A stretch of DNA of 64,000 nucleotides, from contig NZ_JBHEUZ010000004.1 of the NCBI RefSeq assembly GCF_041925275.1, positions 62,001 through 126,000 of the forward strand, given 5' to 3'. Within the stretch, counting starts at the first letter, position 1; every line of letters begins with the position of its first letter. Of the stretch, positions 26,118 to 36,085 are shown one piece after another. A program made the position numbers and the translations under genes. The stretch comes from Parapedobacter pyrenivorans_A. Its GTDB lineage: Bacteria > Bacteroidota > Bacteroidia > Sphingobacteriales > Sphingobacteriaceae. Under the pieces are notes generated by a model. It saw only the letters and a list, made by a program, of their open reading frames with translations. It was not told the DNA's origin and made no database searches.

Positions 26118-29100
26118 ATGAAAAAAGCTACGTTTAAACCAATTTTACTTCTCTGGGATATACCCATATCCCTGCAAGTATTTTTATTCGTCATCTGCGC
26201 AGGTCTTCCGGTGCTTGCCGCAGGGGCATCTTCGCACCCATCGCCCACAGCCCATGGAACGGGTATCCGATCGTTGCTAGACCATGAGATCAGCGGCACA
26301 GTACTGGATACTTCCGGTGTTCCCTTGGCGGGGGTCTCGATTGTGCTAAAGGGATCGCCGTCCACGGCTACCTCCACCGATGAGAATGGCCGGTTCATCC
26401 TCGACCTTCCCGCCAATCAGGGGGTGTTGATGTTTTCTTCCGTCGGATACGAACCGCATGAAGAGAACGTAAAGGGCAGGACGCGTATTGAGGTCCGCCT
26501 GATACCATCATCTACGGTGATGGACGATGTGGTGGTTGTAGCCTTCAGCCGGCAGAAAAAGACGGACCTTGTCGGTTCAGTGACTTCCGTGAAACCTGGT
26601 GACCTGAAAATTCCGGGCAGTAACCTCACCACCGCGTTTGCCGGCCAGATTGCCGGCATGATCGCTTACCAGCGCAGCGGGGAACCAGGTGAAGACAATG
26701 CCAGCTTCTTTATCCGAGGGGTTACCACTTTCGGCTATAAAGTAGACCCTTTAATCCTCATTGACGGGGTGGAACTCACCACGTTGGACTTGGCCCGGCT
26801 CCAGCCCGACGACATAGAGAGTTTTTCAATCCTCAAAGATGCCACAGCGACGGCCTTATACGGTGCGCGGGGTGCAAACGGCGTAATCCTGGTTGCTACC
26901 AAAGAAGGAAAGGAAGGAAAGGCAAAAGTATCGGTGCGCGTGGAGAACTCATTCTCGGCTCCAACGACCAATGTCCAACTGGCCGACCCTGTGACCTATA
27001 TGAAGTTGCATAACGAAGCCATTCTTACGAGAGATCCCCTTGGCAGACTACCATACCAGCAAAAGAAAATCGACGCTACCGAGGCTGGTGGCGACCCGTA
27101 CCTGTATCCCGCCAACGATTGGCGTAAGATGCTGTTCAAAGACTACACCATGAATCAACGAGCCAATTTCAATGTTAGTGGCGGCGGAGCCGTGGCACGG
27201 TATTATTTTGCAGGAACCTATAACCAAGACAATGGGATGCTGAAGGTAGACAACCGCAATAATTTCAACACCAATATCGATTTAAAAAGCTACTTGATTC
27301 GGTCAAATATCAATGTAAACATCACAAAGTCCCTCGAAGTGGGTGTAAGACTTTACGGATCGTTTGACGATTATACAGGTCCCATTGATGGCGGAACGGG
27401 CATGTATAACAAAGTGATGCGGTCCAATCCAGCACTGTTCCCGGCATACTACCCCGTTTCAGAAGAATACCAATACATCGACCATATCCTTTTCGGAAAC
27501 ACAAGCCTTTCCAACGATTACATCAATCCATACGCAGATATGGTGCGTGGGTATAGGGACTACTCTCGATCACTGATGATGGCCCAGTTTGAGATCAAGC
27601 AGGACCTTCAGTTCCTAACGCCCGGTCTGTCATTCCGGGCGCTTGGAAGCACCAACCGGCGATCATACTTCGATGTGACGCGTTCCTACCTTCCTTTCTT
27701 CTATACCGCAGATCCTTTCTTCAGCTCACCCGGCGACTACCGGCTGTCTGCCCTGAACGAAAATACCGGTACAGAATACCTCGACTACACACTGGGCGAT
27801 AAAATCATATCGTCGACCTTCTACTTGGAATCGGCAATCGACTACCAGAAAACATTTAATGAGAAACACGGTGTGAGCTCGATGCTGGTGTATATCATGC
27901 GCCAAAGTTTGGATGCCGATGCTGACGACCTGCAACAGTCGCTTCCGTCGAAAAACTTGGGCTTATCGGGCCGGTTCACCTATTCGTACGACAGTCGGTA
28001 TTTCGGTGAGTTTAATTTCGGCTACAACGGGTCCGAGCGGTTCCATGAAAAACATCGGTTCGGATTTTTCCCTTCTGCCGGTATCGCCTGGAACATCTCA
28101 AATGAAAAATTCTGGAGTCCGATTAAGCCGACATTCAACATGCTGAAGATCCGTGCAACATACGGTTATGTCGGCAATGACGCTATAGGCAGCCCCGCAG
28201 ACCGTTTTTTTTACCTCTCCAACCTCAACATGAGGGACGCGGCCCGAGGGGCCAGTTTCGGTTCAGATTACGAATACTACCGGGACGGAATCTCGATTTC
28301 CAGGTATGACAATCCCGATATCACTTGGGAGATTGCCGAAAAACTTAATCTGGGCATTGAGCTGGGTCTGTTGAACAAGATTGATATTCAAGCCGATTTC
28401 TTCACGGAAAAACGGACCAATATCCTCATGACTCGCGAATCCGTTCCCACAACGATGGGCCTTTCATCGGCCGTCCGGGCCAATGTGGGTGAAGCTTCAA
28501 GCAAAGGAATGGACCTTTCGGTAGACTATCGCCACAGCTTCGGGCCGGATTTCTGGTTGTCAACACGGGGTAATTTCACCTACGCGACGAACAAATACCT
28601 GGTTTTTGAAGAACCACAGTACCCCGGCCAGCCTTATTTATCGCGGGTGGGTTACGGTCTCTCACAGCAGTGGGGGTATATCGCGGACCACCTTTTTGTC
28701 GACGATAATGAAGTGAAGAATTCGCCAAGACAGCATTTGGGCCAATACGCCGCCGGGGACATCAAGTACCTCGACATCAGTGGAGATGGGCAAATCACTA
28801 CCTTAGACCAAGTACCCATAGGTAATCCCACGGTCCCTGAAATCGTTTACGGATTCGGATTTTCGCTGGGATATAAGCGGTTTGATGTATCGTGTTTCTT
28901 TCAAGGACTCGCCCAGGAATCATTCTGGATAGACCCCCAGGCGACGGCACCGTTTATTGGGCACAAGCAGCTGCTTAAGGCCTATGCAGACAACTACTGG
29001 TCTGAAAACAACCGCAATTCGTATGCCCTATGGCCACGGTTGTCCACACAGGAGAGCGACAATAATATGGTGCGGAGCACCTGGTTTATGCAAGACGGCA

Positions 29101-29315
29101 CCTTTTTGAGGTTGAAGTCTGCCGAAATCGGTTATACGGTCCGACCCAAGGACACAGCCAAACGACTTGGCATTGACAACCTCCGAATATATGCCAGCGG
29201 AACCAACTTGCTGCTGTGGAGCAAGTTTAAGCATTGGGATGTCGAGATGGCTGGAGATGGGCTGGGATACCCTATCCAGCGGGTCTTCAATATGGGCATA
29301 ATGGTATCACTCTAA
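26118..29315 (+). CDS. SusC/RagA-type TonB-dependent outer-membrane transporter
   Basis: A 1065-residue protein. After the export signal there is a carboxypeptidase-regulatory-like domain (ISGTVLDTSGVPLAGVSIV), a TonB-box-like DDVVVVAFSRQKKTDLVG, a plug (FFIRGVTTFG, YGARGANGVILVATK) and a 22-strand-type barrel ending RVFNMGIMVSL. It imports oligosaccharides with its SusD partner 12 bp downstream. Length and architecture are complete. It starts 37 bp after the MFS gene. Confidence 0.96.
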   Translation: MKKATFKPILLLWDIPISLQVFLFVICAGLPVLAAGASSHPSPTAHGTGIRSLLDHEISGTVLDTSGVPLAGVSIVLKGSPSTATSTDENGRFILDLPANQGVLMFSSVGYEPHEENVKGRTRIEVRLIPSSTVMDDVVVVAFSRQKKTDLVGSVTSVKPGDLKIPGSNLTTAFAGQIAGMIAYQRSGEPGEDNASFFIRGVTTFGYKVDPLILIDGVELTTLDLARLQPDDIESFSILKDATATALYGARGANGVILVATKEGKEGKAKVSVRVENSFSAPTTNVQLADPVTYMKLHNEAILTRDPLGRLPYQQKKIDATEAGGDPYLYPANDWRKMLFKDYTMNQRANFNVSGGGAVARYYFAGTYNQDNGMLKVDNRNNFNTNIDLKSYLIRSNINVNITKSLEVGVRLYGSFDDYTGPIDGGTGMYNKVMRSNPALFPAYYPVSEEYQYIDHILFGNTSLSNDYINPYADMVRGYRDYSRSLMMAQFEIKQDLQFLTPGLSFRALGSTNRRSYFDVTRSYLPFFYTADPFFSSPGDYRLSALNENTGTEYLDYTLGDKIISSTFYLESAIDYQKTFNEKHGVSSMLVYIMRQSLDADADDLQQSLPSKNLGLSGRFTYSYDSRYFGEFNFGYNGSERFHEKHRFGFFPSAGIAWNISNEKFWSPIKPTFNMLKIRATYGYVGNDAIGSPADRFFYLSNLNMRDAARGASFGSDYEYYRDGISISRYDNPDITWEIAEKLNLGIELGLLNKIDIQADFFTEKRTNILMTRESVPTTMGLSSAVRANVGEASSKGMDLSVDYRHSFGPDFWLSTRGNFTYATNKYLVFEEPQYPGQPYLSRVGYGLSQQWGYIADHLFVDDNEVKNSPRQHLGQYAAGDIKYLDISGDGQITTLDQVPIGNPTVPEIVYGFGFSLGYKRFDVSCFFQGLAQESFWIDPQATAPFIGHKQLLKAYADNYWSENNRNSYALWPRLSTQESDNNMVRSTWFMQDGTFLRLKSAEIGYTVRPKDTAKRLGIDNLRIYASGTNLLLWSKFKHWDVEMAGDGLGYPIQRVFNMGIMVSL

Positions 29316-29327
29316 CAGCTATACATC

Positions 29328-31211
29328 ATGAAAAAATTTATGCTGGCACTTTGCTGCCTGATTACAATAAACGGATGCAGTTATCTGGACGTAGTGCCGG
29401 ATAATGTAGCGACGTTAGACAACGCGTTCGCCCTCCGGTCTACCGCCGAGCGGTACCTCTTCACCTGCTATTCCTACGTGCCGCTCGATGCCTCCATTTA
29501 CACAGGCACACCGGCACTTGCGGGTGGCGATGAGATCTGGTTTTACGAAAGCATTGAAGGGGTTAGCGTCTGGAACATTGCCCGTGGCGGGCAGAACGTC
29601 GTAAACCCTTACATGAATTTCTGGGATGGCCTCAACGGCGGTCGCGCAAACTACCGCGGTATCCGGGAGTGCAATATTTTCCTGGAGAATATCCAAGATG
29701 TACCCGATATGGACGACTTCGAGAAGCGCCGGTGGGCTGCCGAAGCGAAGTTCCTGAAGGCTTACTACCACTTTTGGTTGTTACGGATGTACGGCCCCAT
29801 CCCATTGATCGACAAGAACCTGCCGGTATCGGCCAACACCGAGGAAGTAAAGGTAACCAGACGACCTTTTGATGAGTGCGTCGACTTCATTGTACAGTTG
29901 ATCGATGAGGCCATCGAAGACCTACCTATGCGCATCGAATTCCAGGTTGAAGAGATGGGGCGGGTTACTAAATCGGCGGCATTGGCTATTAAAGCGCGCG
30001 TACTAGTTATGGCAGCGAGCCCGCTGTTTAATGGCAACTGGGCGTACGAAAACTTTACCTCAAAACAAGGTGATCCGCTTTTTTCCGCCACCTATGATCC
30101 CTCAAAATGGGAACGTGCAGCATCGGCCTGCAAGGAAGCAATTGAAGCCGCTCATGACGCTGGGCACGCACTGTATTATTTCAACGATGCATTCCTGGAG
30201 GCCGGAATCTCAGACGTTACGAGGCACGAACTCAACATCCGCGCCGCACTGAGCGAGCGGTGGAACCCCGAAATCATATGGGGGAATGCCAATAGCAGGG
30301 TGCACGAAATCCAATCGAGGGCACAGCCGCGGTTTTTTTCTTCAGAGGCACACCTCAATGCAACCGAGTCTACCCTAGCGCCGCCCATCAAAATGGCCGA
30401 ATTGTTTTACAGCAAAAACGGGGTACCCATCGAAGAAGACATCGATTTCAACTATACCAACCGATACAACCTACGCAAGGCAGCCTCAGAAGACCGGTTA
30501 TACATTAGGGAAGGGGTTGAGTCAATTAACCTCCATTTTGATCGGGAGCCCCGCTTTTACGCATCACTCGCGTTTGATGGGGGCCGATGGTATGGGCAAG
30601 GGCGCTTCAACGAAGATGACAATTTCTACGTCGATGCCAAGGCCGGTGGTATTGCGGCGGGACATGTCTACAAACATTCCGCCACCGGCTATTGGCCCAA
30701 GAAAATGGTCAACTTCCGTAACGTAGCGTCGACTAACGGGTATACCATCCAAAACTACCCCTTCCCGATTGTCCGCATGTCTGATCTCTATCTGCTGTAT
30801 GCAGAAGCCCTGAATGAAGTTGGTGGAATGCAAGCAGAAGCCCTCAAATGGATCGACTTAGTAAGGGAACGCGCCGGATTACCGGGAGTGAAAACGGCGT
30901 GGGAAAACCACTCCGTAAGGGCCGATAAATTCAACAGCCAAGACGGGCTGCGCGAGATTATCCAGCAAGAACGGTTGATTGAGCTGGCGTTTGAAGGACA
31001 TCGATTCTGGGATCTACGGCGATGGAAAAAGGCCGAGGAGGAACTCAATAAGCCGATTACTGGATGGGACATTACCCAGTCAGAGCCAGAGGCTTACTAC
31101 CGGCCCCGAATACTATTCAACCAGTCCTTCGTTAGCAAAGACTACCTGTGGCCCATCCGGGAGCAATCGCTATTGGTGAACCCCAATCTGGTACAGAACC
31201 CCGGATGGTAA
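29328..31211 (+). CDS. SusD/RagB-type surface glycan-binding lipoprotein
   Basis: A 627-residue protein with a lipoprotein signal ending INGCSYLD (lipid-modified Cys17). SusD landmarks include KFLKAYYHFWLLRMYG, SDLYLLYAEALNEVGG and RLIELAFEGHRFWDLRRWK. It caps the SusC barrel and delivers glycan to it. It lies 12 bp downstream of susC. The length is above the usual 500-550 residues, with longer inserts around residues 280-400. Confidence 0.95.
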   Translation: MKKFMLALCCLITINGCSYLDVVPDNVATLDNAFALRSTAERYLFTCYSYVPLDASIYTGTPALAGGDEIWFYESIEGVSVWNIARGGQNVVNPYMNFWDGLNGGRANYRGIRECNIFLENIQDVPDMDDFEKRRWAAEAKFLKAYYHFWLLRMYGPIPLIDKNLPVSANTEEVKVTRRPFDECVDFIVQLIDEAIEDLPMRIEFQVEEMGRVTKSAALAIKARVLVMAASPLFNGNWAYENFTSKQGDPLFSATYDPSKWERAASACKEAIEAAHDAGHALYYFNDAFLEAGISDVTRHELNIRAALSERWNPEIIWGNANSRVHEIQSRAQPRFFSSEAHLNATESTLAPPIKMAELFYSKNGVPIEEDIDFNYTNRYNLRKAASEDRLYIREGVESINLHFDREPRFYASLAFDGGRWYGQGRFNEDDNFYVDAKAGGIAAGHVYKHSATGYWPKKMVNFRNVASTNGYTIQNYPFPIVRMSDLYLLYAEALNEVGGMQAEALKWIDLVRERAGLPGVKTAWENHSVRADKFNSQDGLREIIQQERLIELAFEGHRFWDLRRWKKAEEELNKPITGWDITQSEPEAYYRPRILFNQSFVSKDYLWPIREQSLLVNPNLVQNPGW

Positions 31212-31241
31212 GTAATGTGAACGAAAGAGTCAATAAAAAAT

Positions 31242-32462
31242 ATGGTTATGAATACAATAAAAAACATCCTCATATTGCTGCTGGGCACTTGTTTAGGTCT
31301 ATCCGCCTGCTCGGAAGACAAGTTGGCCCCGATCGTGGATGACAACAGGATACCCCAACAGGTTATCAACATCCAAGTGACCCCTTTACCCGGAGGTGCT
31401 AAGATTACATACGATGTTCCAGCAGACCCCGTACTTCATTACGTAGAAGCGCGCTACCAGCTGAAATCGGGCGAATGGCAAAGTGTAAAGGCAAGCCATT
31501 ATGGCGATTCCCTGTTGCTGTATGGGTTTGGCGATACCACCAATTACGTGATACAGCTATCGTCAGTAAGCAAAAGTGAAAGGCGTTCGGAATCGCAATC
31601 CATTCACATAAAGCCACTACCACCACCTATCTGGGACATCTTCGAATCCTTCCAAATGGCGGCGGACTTTGGCGGGATTATGGTTAATTTTTCCAACAGC
31701 CGTGAAGCTGAGGTCGCCATCACGCTGCTGACATCCGATCAAAGCACGAACGGCGTGGAAGTGTCGGAGGTCTTTTATACTAAGCAACGCAGTGGTGACT
31801 TAGCATTTCGTGGACTGGACACCACCGCGCGCATATTTAAGGCCTTTGTCAGGGATCGCTGGGGTAACGTGAGCGACACGTTGGCCATGACGTTGACACC
31901 GCTGTTTGAGCAGAAGCTCGATAAAAGCAAATTTTCACCAGTCACCTCATTGCCCGGCGAGCCCGAGTGGTGGTCATACGGTCCGATGACCAACCTGTGG
32001 ACAGAGAATCTCAGCGACGGAAATTATGTGGGGCAACAGGCCTGGTTCCGAACGGCGAACGGGGCAGGACTTGTGCACCATTTCACATTTGATCTAGGCG
32101 TCGTATCCAAGCTCAGCAGGTACCAACAATGGCAGCGTGGCGTCATTTCAGAACATAGCTTGCTTTACGCCAACGGGAATCCAAGACGATGGGAGGTTTG
32201 GGGCTCTACCGACCCCGCGCCGGACGGCAGTTACAATGGCTGGGTAAAGCTATTGGATTGCGAAAACGTGAAGCCTTCGAATCTGCCATTGGGCAGTAAT
32301 TCGAACGAAGACATCGCCGCCGCACAAGCGGGCCAAGAGTTTAAAATACCCTTAGACGCCCCTCCTGTGCGGTTTATCCGGATAAAGATCCTAGAAACCT
32401 GGGCGAAGACAGATTTCAGCCACATCAGCGAGGTCACCTTTTTCGGTAGTGTAGAAAAGTAA
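31242..32462 (+). CDS. DUF4959/DUF5126/DUF5000-type surface lipoprotein
   Basis: About 404-406 residues with a lipobox (GLSACSED). The N-terminal third is a fibronectin-like DUF4959 region (VTPLPGGAKITYDVP), the middle resembles DUF5126, and the C-terminal DUF5000 region is discoidin-like (KLDKSKFSPVTSLPGE, HHFTFDLGV, WQRGVISEHSLLYANGN). Proteins like this in SusCD loci bind glycans at the surface. It follows SusD and overlaps the next lipoprotein by 1 bp. Confidence 0.85.
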   Translation: MVMNTIKNILILLLGTCLGLSACSEDKLAPIVDDNRIPQQVINIQVTPLPGGAKITYDVPADPVLHYVEARYQLKSGEWQSVKASHYGDSLLLYGFGDTTNYVIQLSSVSKSERRSESQSIHIKPLPPPIWDIFESFQMAADFGGIMVNFSNSREAEVAITLLTSDQSTNGVEVSEVFYTKQRSGDLAFRGLDTTARIFKAFVRDRWGNVSDTLAMTLTPLFEQKLDKSKFSPVTSLPGEPEWWSYGPMTNLWTENLSDGNYVGQQAWFRTANGAGLVHHFTFDLGVVSKLSRYQQWQRGVISEHSLLYANGNPRRWEVWGSTDPAPDGSYNGWVKLLDCENVKPSNLPLGSNSNEDIAAAQAGQEFKIPLDAPPVRFIRIKILETWAKTDFSHISEVTFFGSVEK

Positions 32463-33751
32463 TGAATCATTTAAGCCAACGAATTATGAAATATGATGCT
32501 TATCACCGCGTTGCCATGTCGCTGTGTATTTTAGTTACCCTTTTGGTCGGCGTAACCGGCTGTCGAAAACAGGACGCGGTGTATCAGGAATTTTTGCAGC
32601 AGGGCGTAAAAATCTATATCGGACAGGTGGATTCGATTCATGTAGTGCCGGGTAAAAACCGGGTAAAAGTGCAATGGAAAGCACCATTGGACCCGAAAGC
32701 TACCCACGTGAAAATCTATTGGAACAACAAGCGCGATTCCACCCAAGTAGCCATCCCAGTTAATCGCGGCACCGGGTGGGGCGAGGCGACTATCGATCAG
32801 CTGGCGGAGGGGATGCATACGTTTGACCTCGTAACGGTCGATGCGCACGGGAATACATCACTGGTCTCCCAAGGTCAGGGCCGGGCATATGGTGCAGTTT
32901 ATGAAAGTCAGCTGCAGGCCAAACGCATCGGCTCCATGTCCTATACCAGCGGCAACGTAACCCTTGGATGGCCTTTGGGTAGTAATAACTCCGTCGGTGG
33001 CGAACTTTTTTATGAAGACAGTGCCGAAAAAACCCATCGTCTGGAGCTGGGCGATGAAAACGCCGACAGCAGGCTGACGGATTACCGGATAGGGAGCACC
33101 GTTCGTTACCGCGAACGCTTCTTGCCAGCGCCCCACTCGTTAGACACGTTCTATTCCGCGTTTGTGGAACTAATATTACCCCTAACGCATTTCCAAGATA
33201 AGGAACTGGACAAGAGTCGGTTTGCTGAATACGCGCTCCCCGGGGATCCTTTGGCTTGGAACTCACCAGGCAATACCCTCTCCAACCTATGGAGCGGCGT
33301 ACTGGCCGGTTGGCCACCCGAAAGAGCTTGGTTCCGTACCGAGAATGGCAGCGGCAAACCCCACCACTTCCAGTTTGATCTGGGGGTAGATGTTAAACCC
33401 ACAAAACTCGCATTCTGGCAACGGGGCGTCATCACCGAGCACAGCATCGTTTACGCCAACGGAAACTTGAAACGGTATGAAATCTGGGGTGCAACAGCTC
33501 CCGACCCGGACGGGAGCTATTCAGGCTGGACAAAACTGCTTACGTGTACATCAATAAAACCTTCCGGTTTGCCGCTTGGCGAAAACTCGGCCGAGGATAT
33601 CGCTTATGCCGCAGCGGGCGAGCGTTACGAGTTTCCCGACGACGTTCCGGCCATCAGGTATCTCCGGGTGAAAGTGTTGGAAACCTGGGCAGATACAGAC
33701 TTTATGCACATGGCTGAAATCAGCATTTGGGGAGACTATTGGGGGTTTTAG
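32462..33751 (+). CDS. DUF4998/DUF5000-type surface lipoprotein
   Basis: A 429-residue protein; an in-frame ATG at 32486 gives a cleaner signal peptide, with lipobox GVTGCRKQ. The N-terminal part matches DUF4998 (VQWKAPLDPKATHVKIYW). The C-terminal part is clearly related to that of the preceding gene (ELDKSRFAEYALPGD, HHFQFDLGV, WQRGVITEHSIVYANGN). The two look like paralogous surface glycan-binding proteins with different N-terminal modules. Confidence 0.85.
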   Translation: MNHLSQRIMKYDAYHRVAMSLCILVTLLVGVTGCRKQDAVYQEFLQQGVKIYIGQVDSIHVVPGKNRVKVQWKAPLDPKATHVKIYWNNKRDSTQVAIPVNRGTGWGEATIDQLAEGMHTFDLVTVDAHGNTSLVSQGQGRAYGAVYESQLQAKRIGSMSYTSGNVTLGWPLGSNNSVGGELFYEDSAEKTHRLELGDENADSRLTDYRIGSTVRYRERFLPAPHSLDTFYSAFVELILPLTHFQDKELDKSRFAEYALPGDPLAWNSPGNTLSNLWSGVLAGWPPERAWFRTENGSGKPHHFQFDLGVDVKPTKLAFWQRGVITEHSIVYANGNLKRYEIWGATAPDPDGSYSGWTKLLTCTSIKPSGLPLGENSAEDIAYAAAGERYEFPDDVPAIRYLRVKVLETWADTDFMHMAEISIWGDYWGF

Positions 33752-33784
33752 GCATTTCATATTATCACATATTAACGAATAGCA

Positions 33785-35383
33785 ATGAATATCATAAAAG
33801 CATTTAACTATCCAACATTTTGTCTCGCCTCTATACTGCTGATTGCAGGTTTCCAGGCGCAAGCCCAGGTCACCACCGTCCACATCGATATCCCACCTAC
33901 ACCTGTGCAGGTAGATCCCATGATTTACGGCCAGATGTTGGAGAATGTCAACGACAGCATGATTTACGGAGGGGTGGTCGATCTAGCGGGGGATGTACGT
34001 GACCACCTGATCCCTCCTTTGCGCGACCTCGATATCCCGGTGATGCGGTGGCCGGGCGGCACGGTGGTTCATGAATACCGGTGGCGCGATGGCATCGGGC
34101 CCAAACCCTTACGGCCTACCGTGACTACGCATAGCTGGAAGGGCGTGGAAAACTACCAGTTCGGTACCGACGAATTCCTGCAGTGGTGCAAGCGTATTGG
34201 CACCGAACCTTATATCAATTTCAACATGGGTAACGACCCAGCGTATGCCGGCTCGCTTTGGGAAGCACTTGAGTGGATTGAGTATGTCAATGGCGACCCT
34301 TCAACGAAAATGGGAAAACTTAGGGCACACCACGGACACGCCGCACCGTATCACGTCAAGTACTGGTGCATTGGGAATGAAAATTATGGCCCGTGGGGTA
34401 GGCATACCAAGGAGGCTGACACAACGTATGCCAAGAAATTAGCCGTATGGGCGGCGGCCATCAAGGAGCGATATCCCGAACTCCAGCTATTAGGTGTCGG
34501 ACAGACCTTAAGATGGAACCAAACCGTTCTAGAGGCAAATGGGCATTTGATTGATTTCCTCACACAACATTATTACGTTACCTCAAGGGTTAAGGATGGA
34601 GAAATTCAGAACCCAGTGAGCACCTTGTTTGCGCCCGCCAAAATGGAAGCCCATCTCGTACAACTCGGTGCCCAGCTGGAGACCATGAATAAGCAGCTTG
34701 GACGAACCGACCACCCTATACGGCTCAGCGTGGACGAATGGAATAACCGCCATTCCATCAATCAGGGCGAGCACTTTGTGTTTTCACGACACTCGCCCCG
34801 GCGGCTGTTTGACGTAGCCGTAGTAAGCGGCATGCTGAATGCATTCATCCGGCAAAGTGCCCACGTAGGTATGGCCAATTACATCTTCCCCGTCAATGCT
34901 CACGGACTGCTCCGGACAGTTGGCAATACAGACGCCTACCAAACACCGATTTACCACGTATTCAAGCAGTTTCGTGCACAAATGATTGGCAATAGACTCC
35001 ACGCTAGCGTCCGCGGTCCATCCATGGCCACCGATGCCATCAAACCCACAATTGATGGGGACAGCGGAGAAGCCGGATTCGTAGTCGAATCGCTTCCATA
35101 CGTGGATGCTGCGGCTGTCCAAAATGAGGACGGCAATATCTATGTGTCCCTCGTCAACCGATCACCCGATGCCAAGCACGAAGTGGAGGTAGCGATACCG
35201 GCAGGATACACTGGTGAGTCCGTTTGGACTTTGGGCCATCCGGATATCAATGCGAAAAACAGCGAAGAAAATCGAACGGAAATCCTGCCTGTGGTTCAGC
35301 CCGTCAAATCCAAGAGAGGCAAAGTTACCGTTGAAATACCTGCTTGCGGCTTGTATATTGTTAAGTTGGTAACGGTTCGTTAA
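33785..35383 (+). CDS. GH51 family alpha-L-arabinofuranosidase
   Basis: A 532-residue protein with an N-terminal signal peptide (ending near QAQAQ, residue 28). MRWPGGTVVHEYRW and FLQWCKRIGTEPYINFN are family-typical. The acid/base is Glu199 in CIGNENYG and the nucleophile is Glu318 in SVDEWNNRH. It releases terminal arabinofuranose from arabinan or arabinoxylan in the periplasm or at the surface. It is the only recognisable glycoside hydrolase of the locus. A terminator follows at 35394-35426. Confidence 0.94.
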   Translation: MNIIKAFNYPTFCLASILLIAGFQAQAQVTTVHIDIPPTPVQVDPMIYGQMLENVNDSMIYGGVVDLAGDVRDHLIPPLRDLDIPVMRWPGGTVVHEYRWRDGIGPKPLRPTVTTHSWKGVENYQFGTDEFLQWCKRIGTEPYINFNMGNDPAYAGSLWEALEWIEYVNGDPSTKMGKLRAHHGHAAPYHVKYWCIGNENYGPWGRHTKEADTTYAKKLAVWAAAIKERYPELQLLGVGQTLRWNQTVLEANGHLIDFLTQHYYVTSRVKDGEIQNPVSTLFAPAKMEAHLVQLGAQLETMNKQLGRTDHPIRLSVDEWNNRHSINQGEHFVFSRHSPRRLFDVAVVSGMLNAFIRQSAHVGMANYIFPVNAHGLLRTVGNTDAYQTPIYHVFKQFRAQMIGNRLHASVRGPSMATDAIKPTIDGDSGEAGFVVESLPYVDAAAVQNEDGNIYVSLVNRSPDAKHEVEVAIPAGYTGESVWTLGHPDINAKNSEENRTEILPVVQPVKSKRGKVTVEIPACGLYIVKLVTVR

Positions 35384-35393
35384 AGACTTTTCC

Positions 35394-35426
35394 GAGCCCC
35401 GTCTCGTTTAAAAAGAGGCGGGGCTC
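35394..35426 (+). terminator. Terminator of the SusCD/GH51 operon
   Basis: GAGCCCCGTCTC (35394-35405) pairs with GAGGCGGGGCTC (35415-35426) with one G-U wobble across a 9-nt loop. The group II intron fragment begins 5 nt after it. Confidence 0.85.
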
Positions 35427-35431
35427 TCTTG

Positions 35432-35600
35432 GTGCGCCCGGCACGGGTGATAACTCTAGGGCGTAAGTCCCGAACACGCATGGCAGTAGGAAGTGTTAGC
35501 CAAGGGCAAGGGTGTCCATCGTGAGGTGGAACTCCGAAGGGCCCATCGCAGATAATCTGAAGGAAGCTTATCAACTACCAGCAATACGGTTTTGAAATAG
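35432..35600 (+). mobile_element. Group II intron, 5' fragment
   Basis: The sequence begins with the intron 5' signature GTGCGCCCGGCACGGGTG and continues through the domain I landmarks GGCGTAAGTCCCGAACA, AAGTGTTAGCCAAGGGCAAG and GTGTCCATCGTGAGGTGGAA to AATCTGAAGGAAGC. Homology fades after about 35600. No reverse-transcriptase gene and no domain V/VI are present, so this is a decayed remnant. It starts 5 nt beyond the operon terminator, the insertion habit known for group IIC introns. Confidence 0.75.
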
Positions 35601-35716
35601 GAACTAACCTCGGTTTGTCCAATTAATCGTGTAGCTGTTTTTAGGGGAGATTACAATTTCCAAAGATACCCGATTTGGATTGTCAATGATGTTGATTTTT
35701 TCCTTAACTTTATTCC

Positions 35717-36085
35717 ATGAACCTACGATTATTGGTTAACCAATCCGAAAGCAGGCGTTTAGAATTAAAACAACAGTTGCCCAAACCTATGGAACTTGCC
35801 AAAACTATCGTTGCTTTTGCTAATGATGCGGGAGGGGAGTTGATTATTGGTGTTCAGGATAGCTCGAGGAAGCCGATTGGTGTGCCGGAGAATATCAAAG
35901 TGGCCATCTTTGACGACATGATGGAGATTACCAGTCCTGGTAAGTTGCTGCCTTCCATTGATCTCGATGAGCTAAAAGTGCACCAATCCGATATTCGGAA
36001 CAAAGTAATAGCCCCGATATTCGAGAGAGTGGGGCTTATGGATCAATGGGGAAATGGACTATTCCCAATATACCTCAAAGTTTGA
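35717..36085 (+). pseudogene. AlbA_2/Schlafen-like ATP-binding protein, internally deleted
   Basis: The 122-residue open frame joins two parts that are normally far apart. The first is an AlbA_2 (divergent AAA_4, Schlafen-like) start: ESRRLELKQQLP and VAFANDAGGELIIGVQDS. At about residue 60 it jumps to the C-terminal HATPase_c_4 region: VAIFDDMMEITSPGKLLP, then IFERVGLMDQWGNG. Full proteins are about 450-500 residues, so some 250-300 residues are missing, and the end is also truncated. The region is AT-rich. It is most likely a dead gene. Confidence 0.7.
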
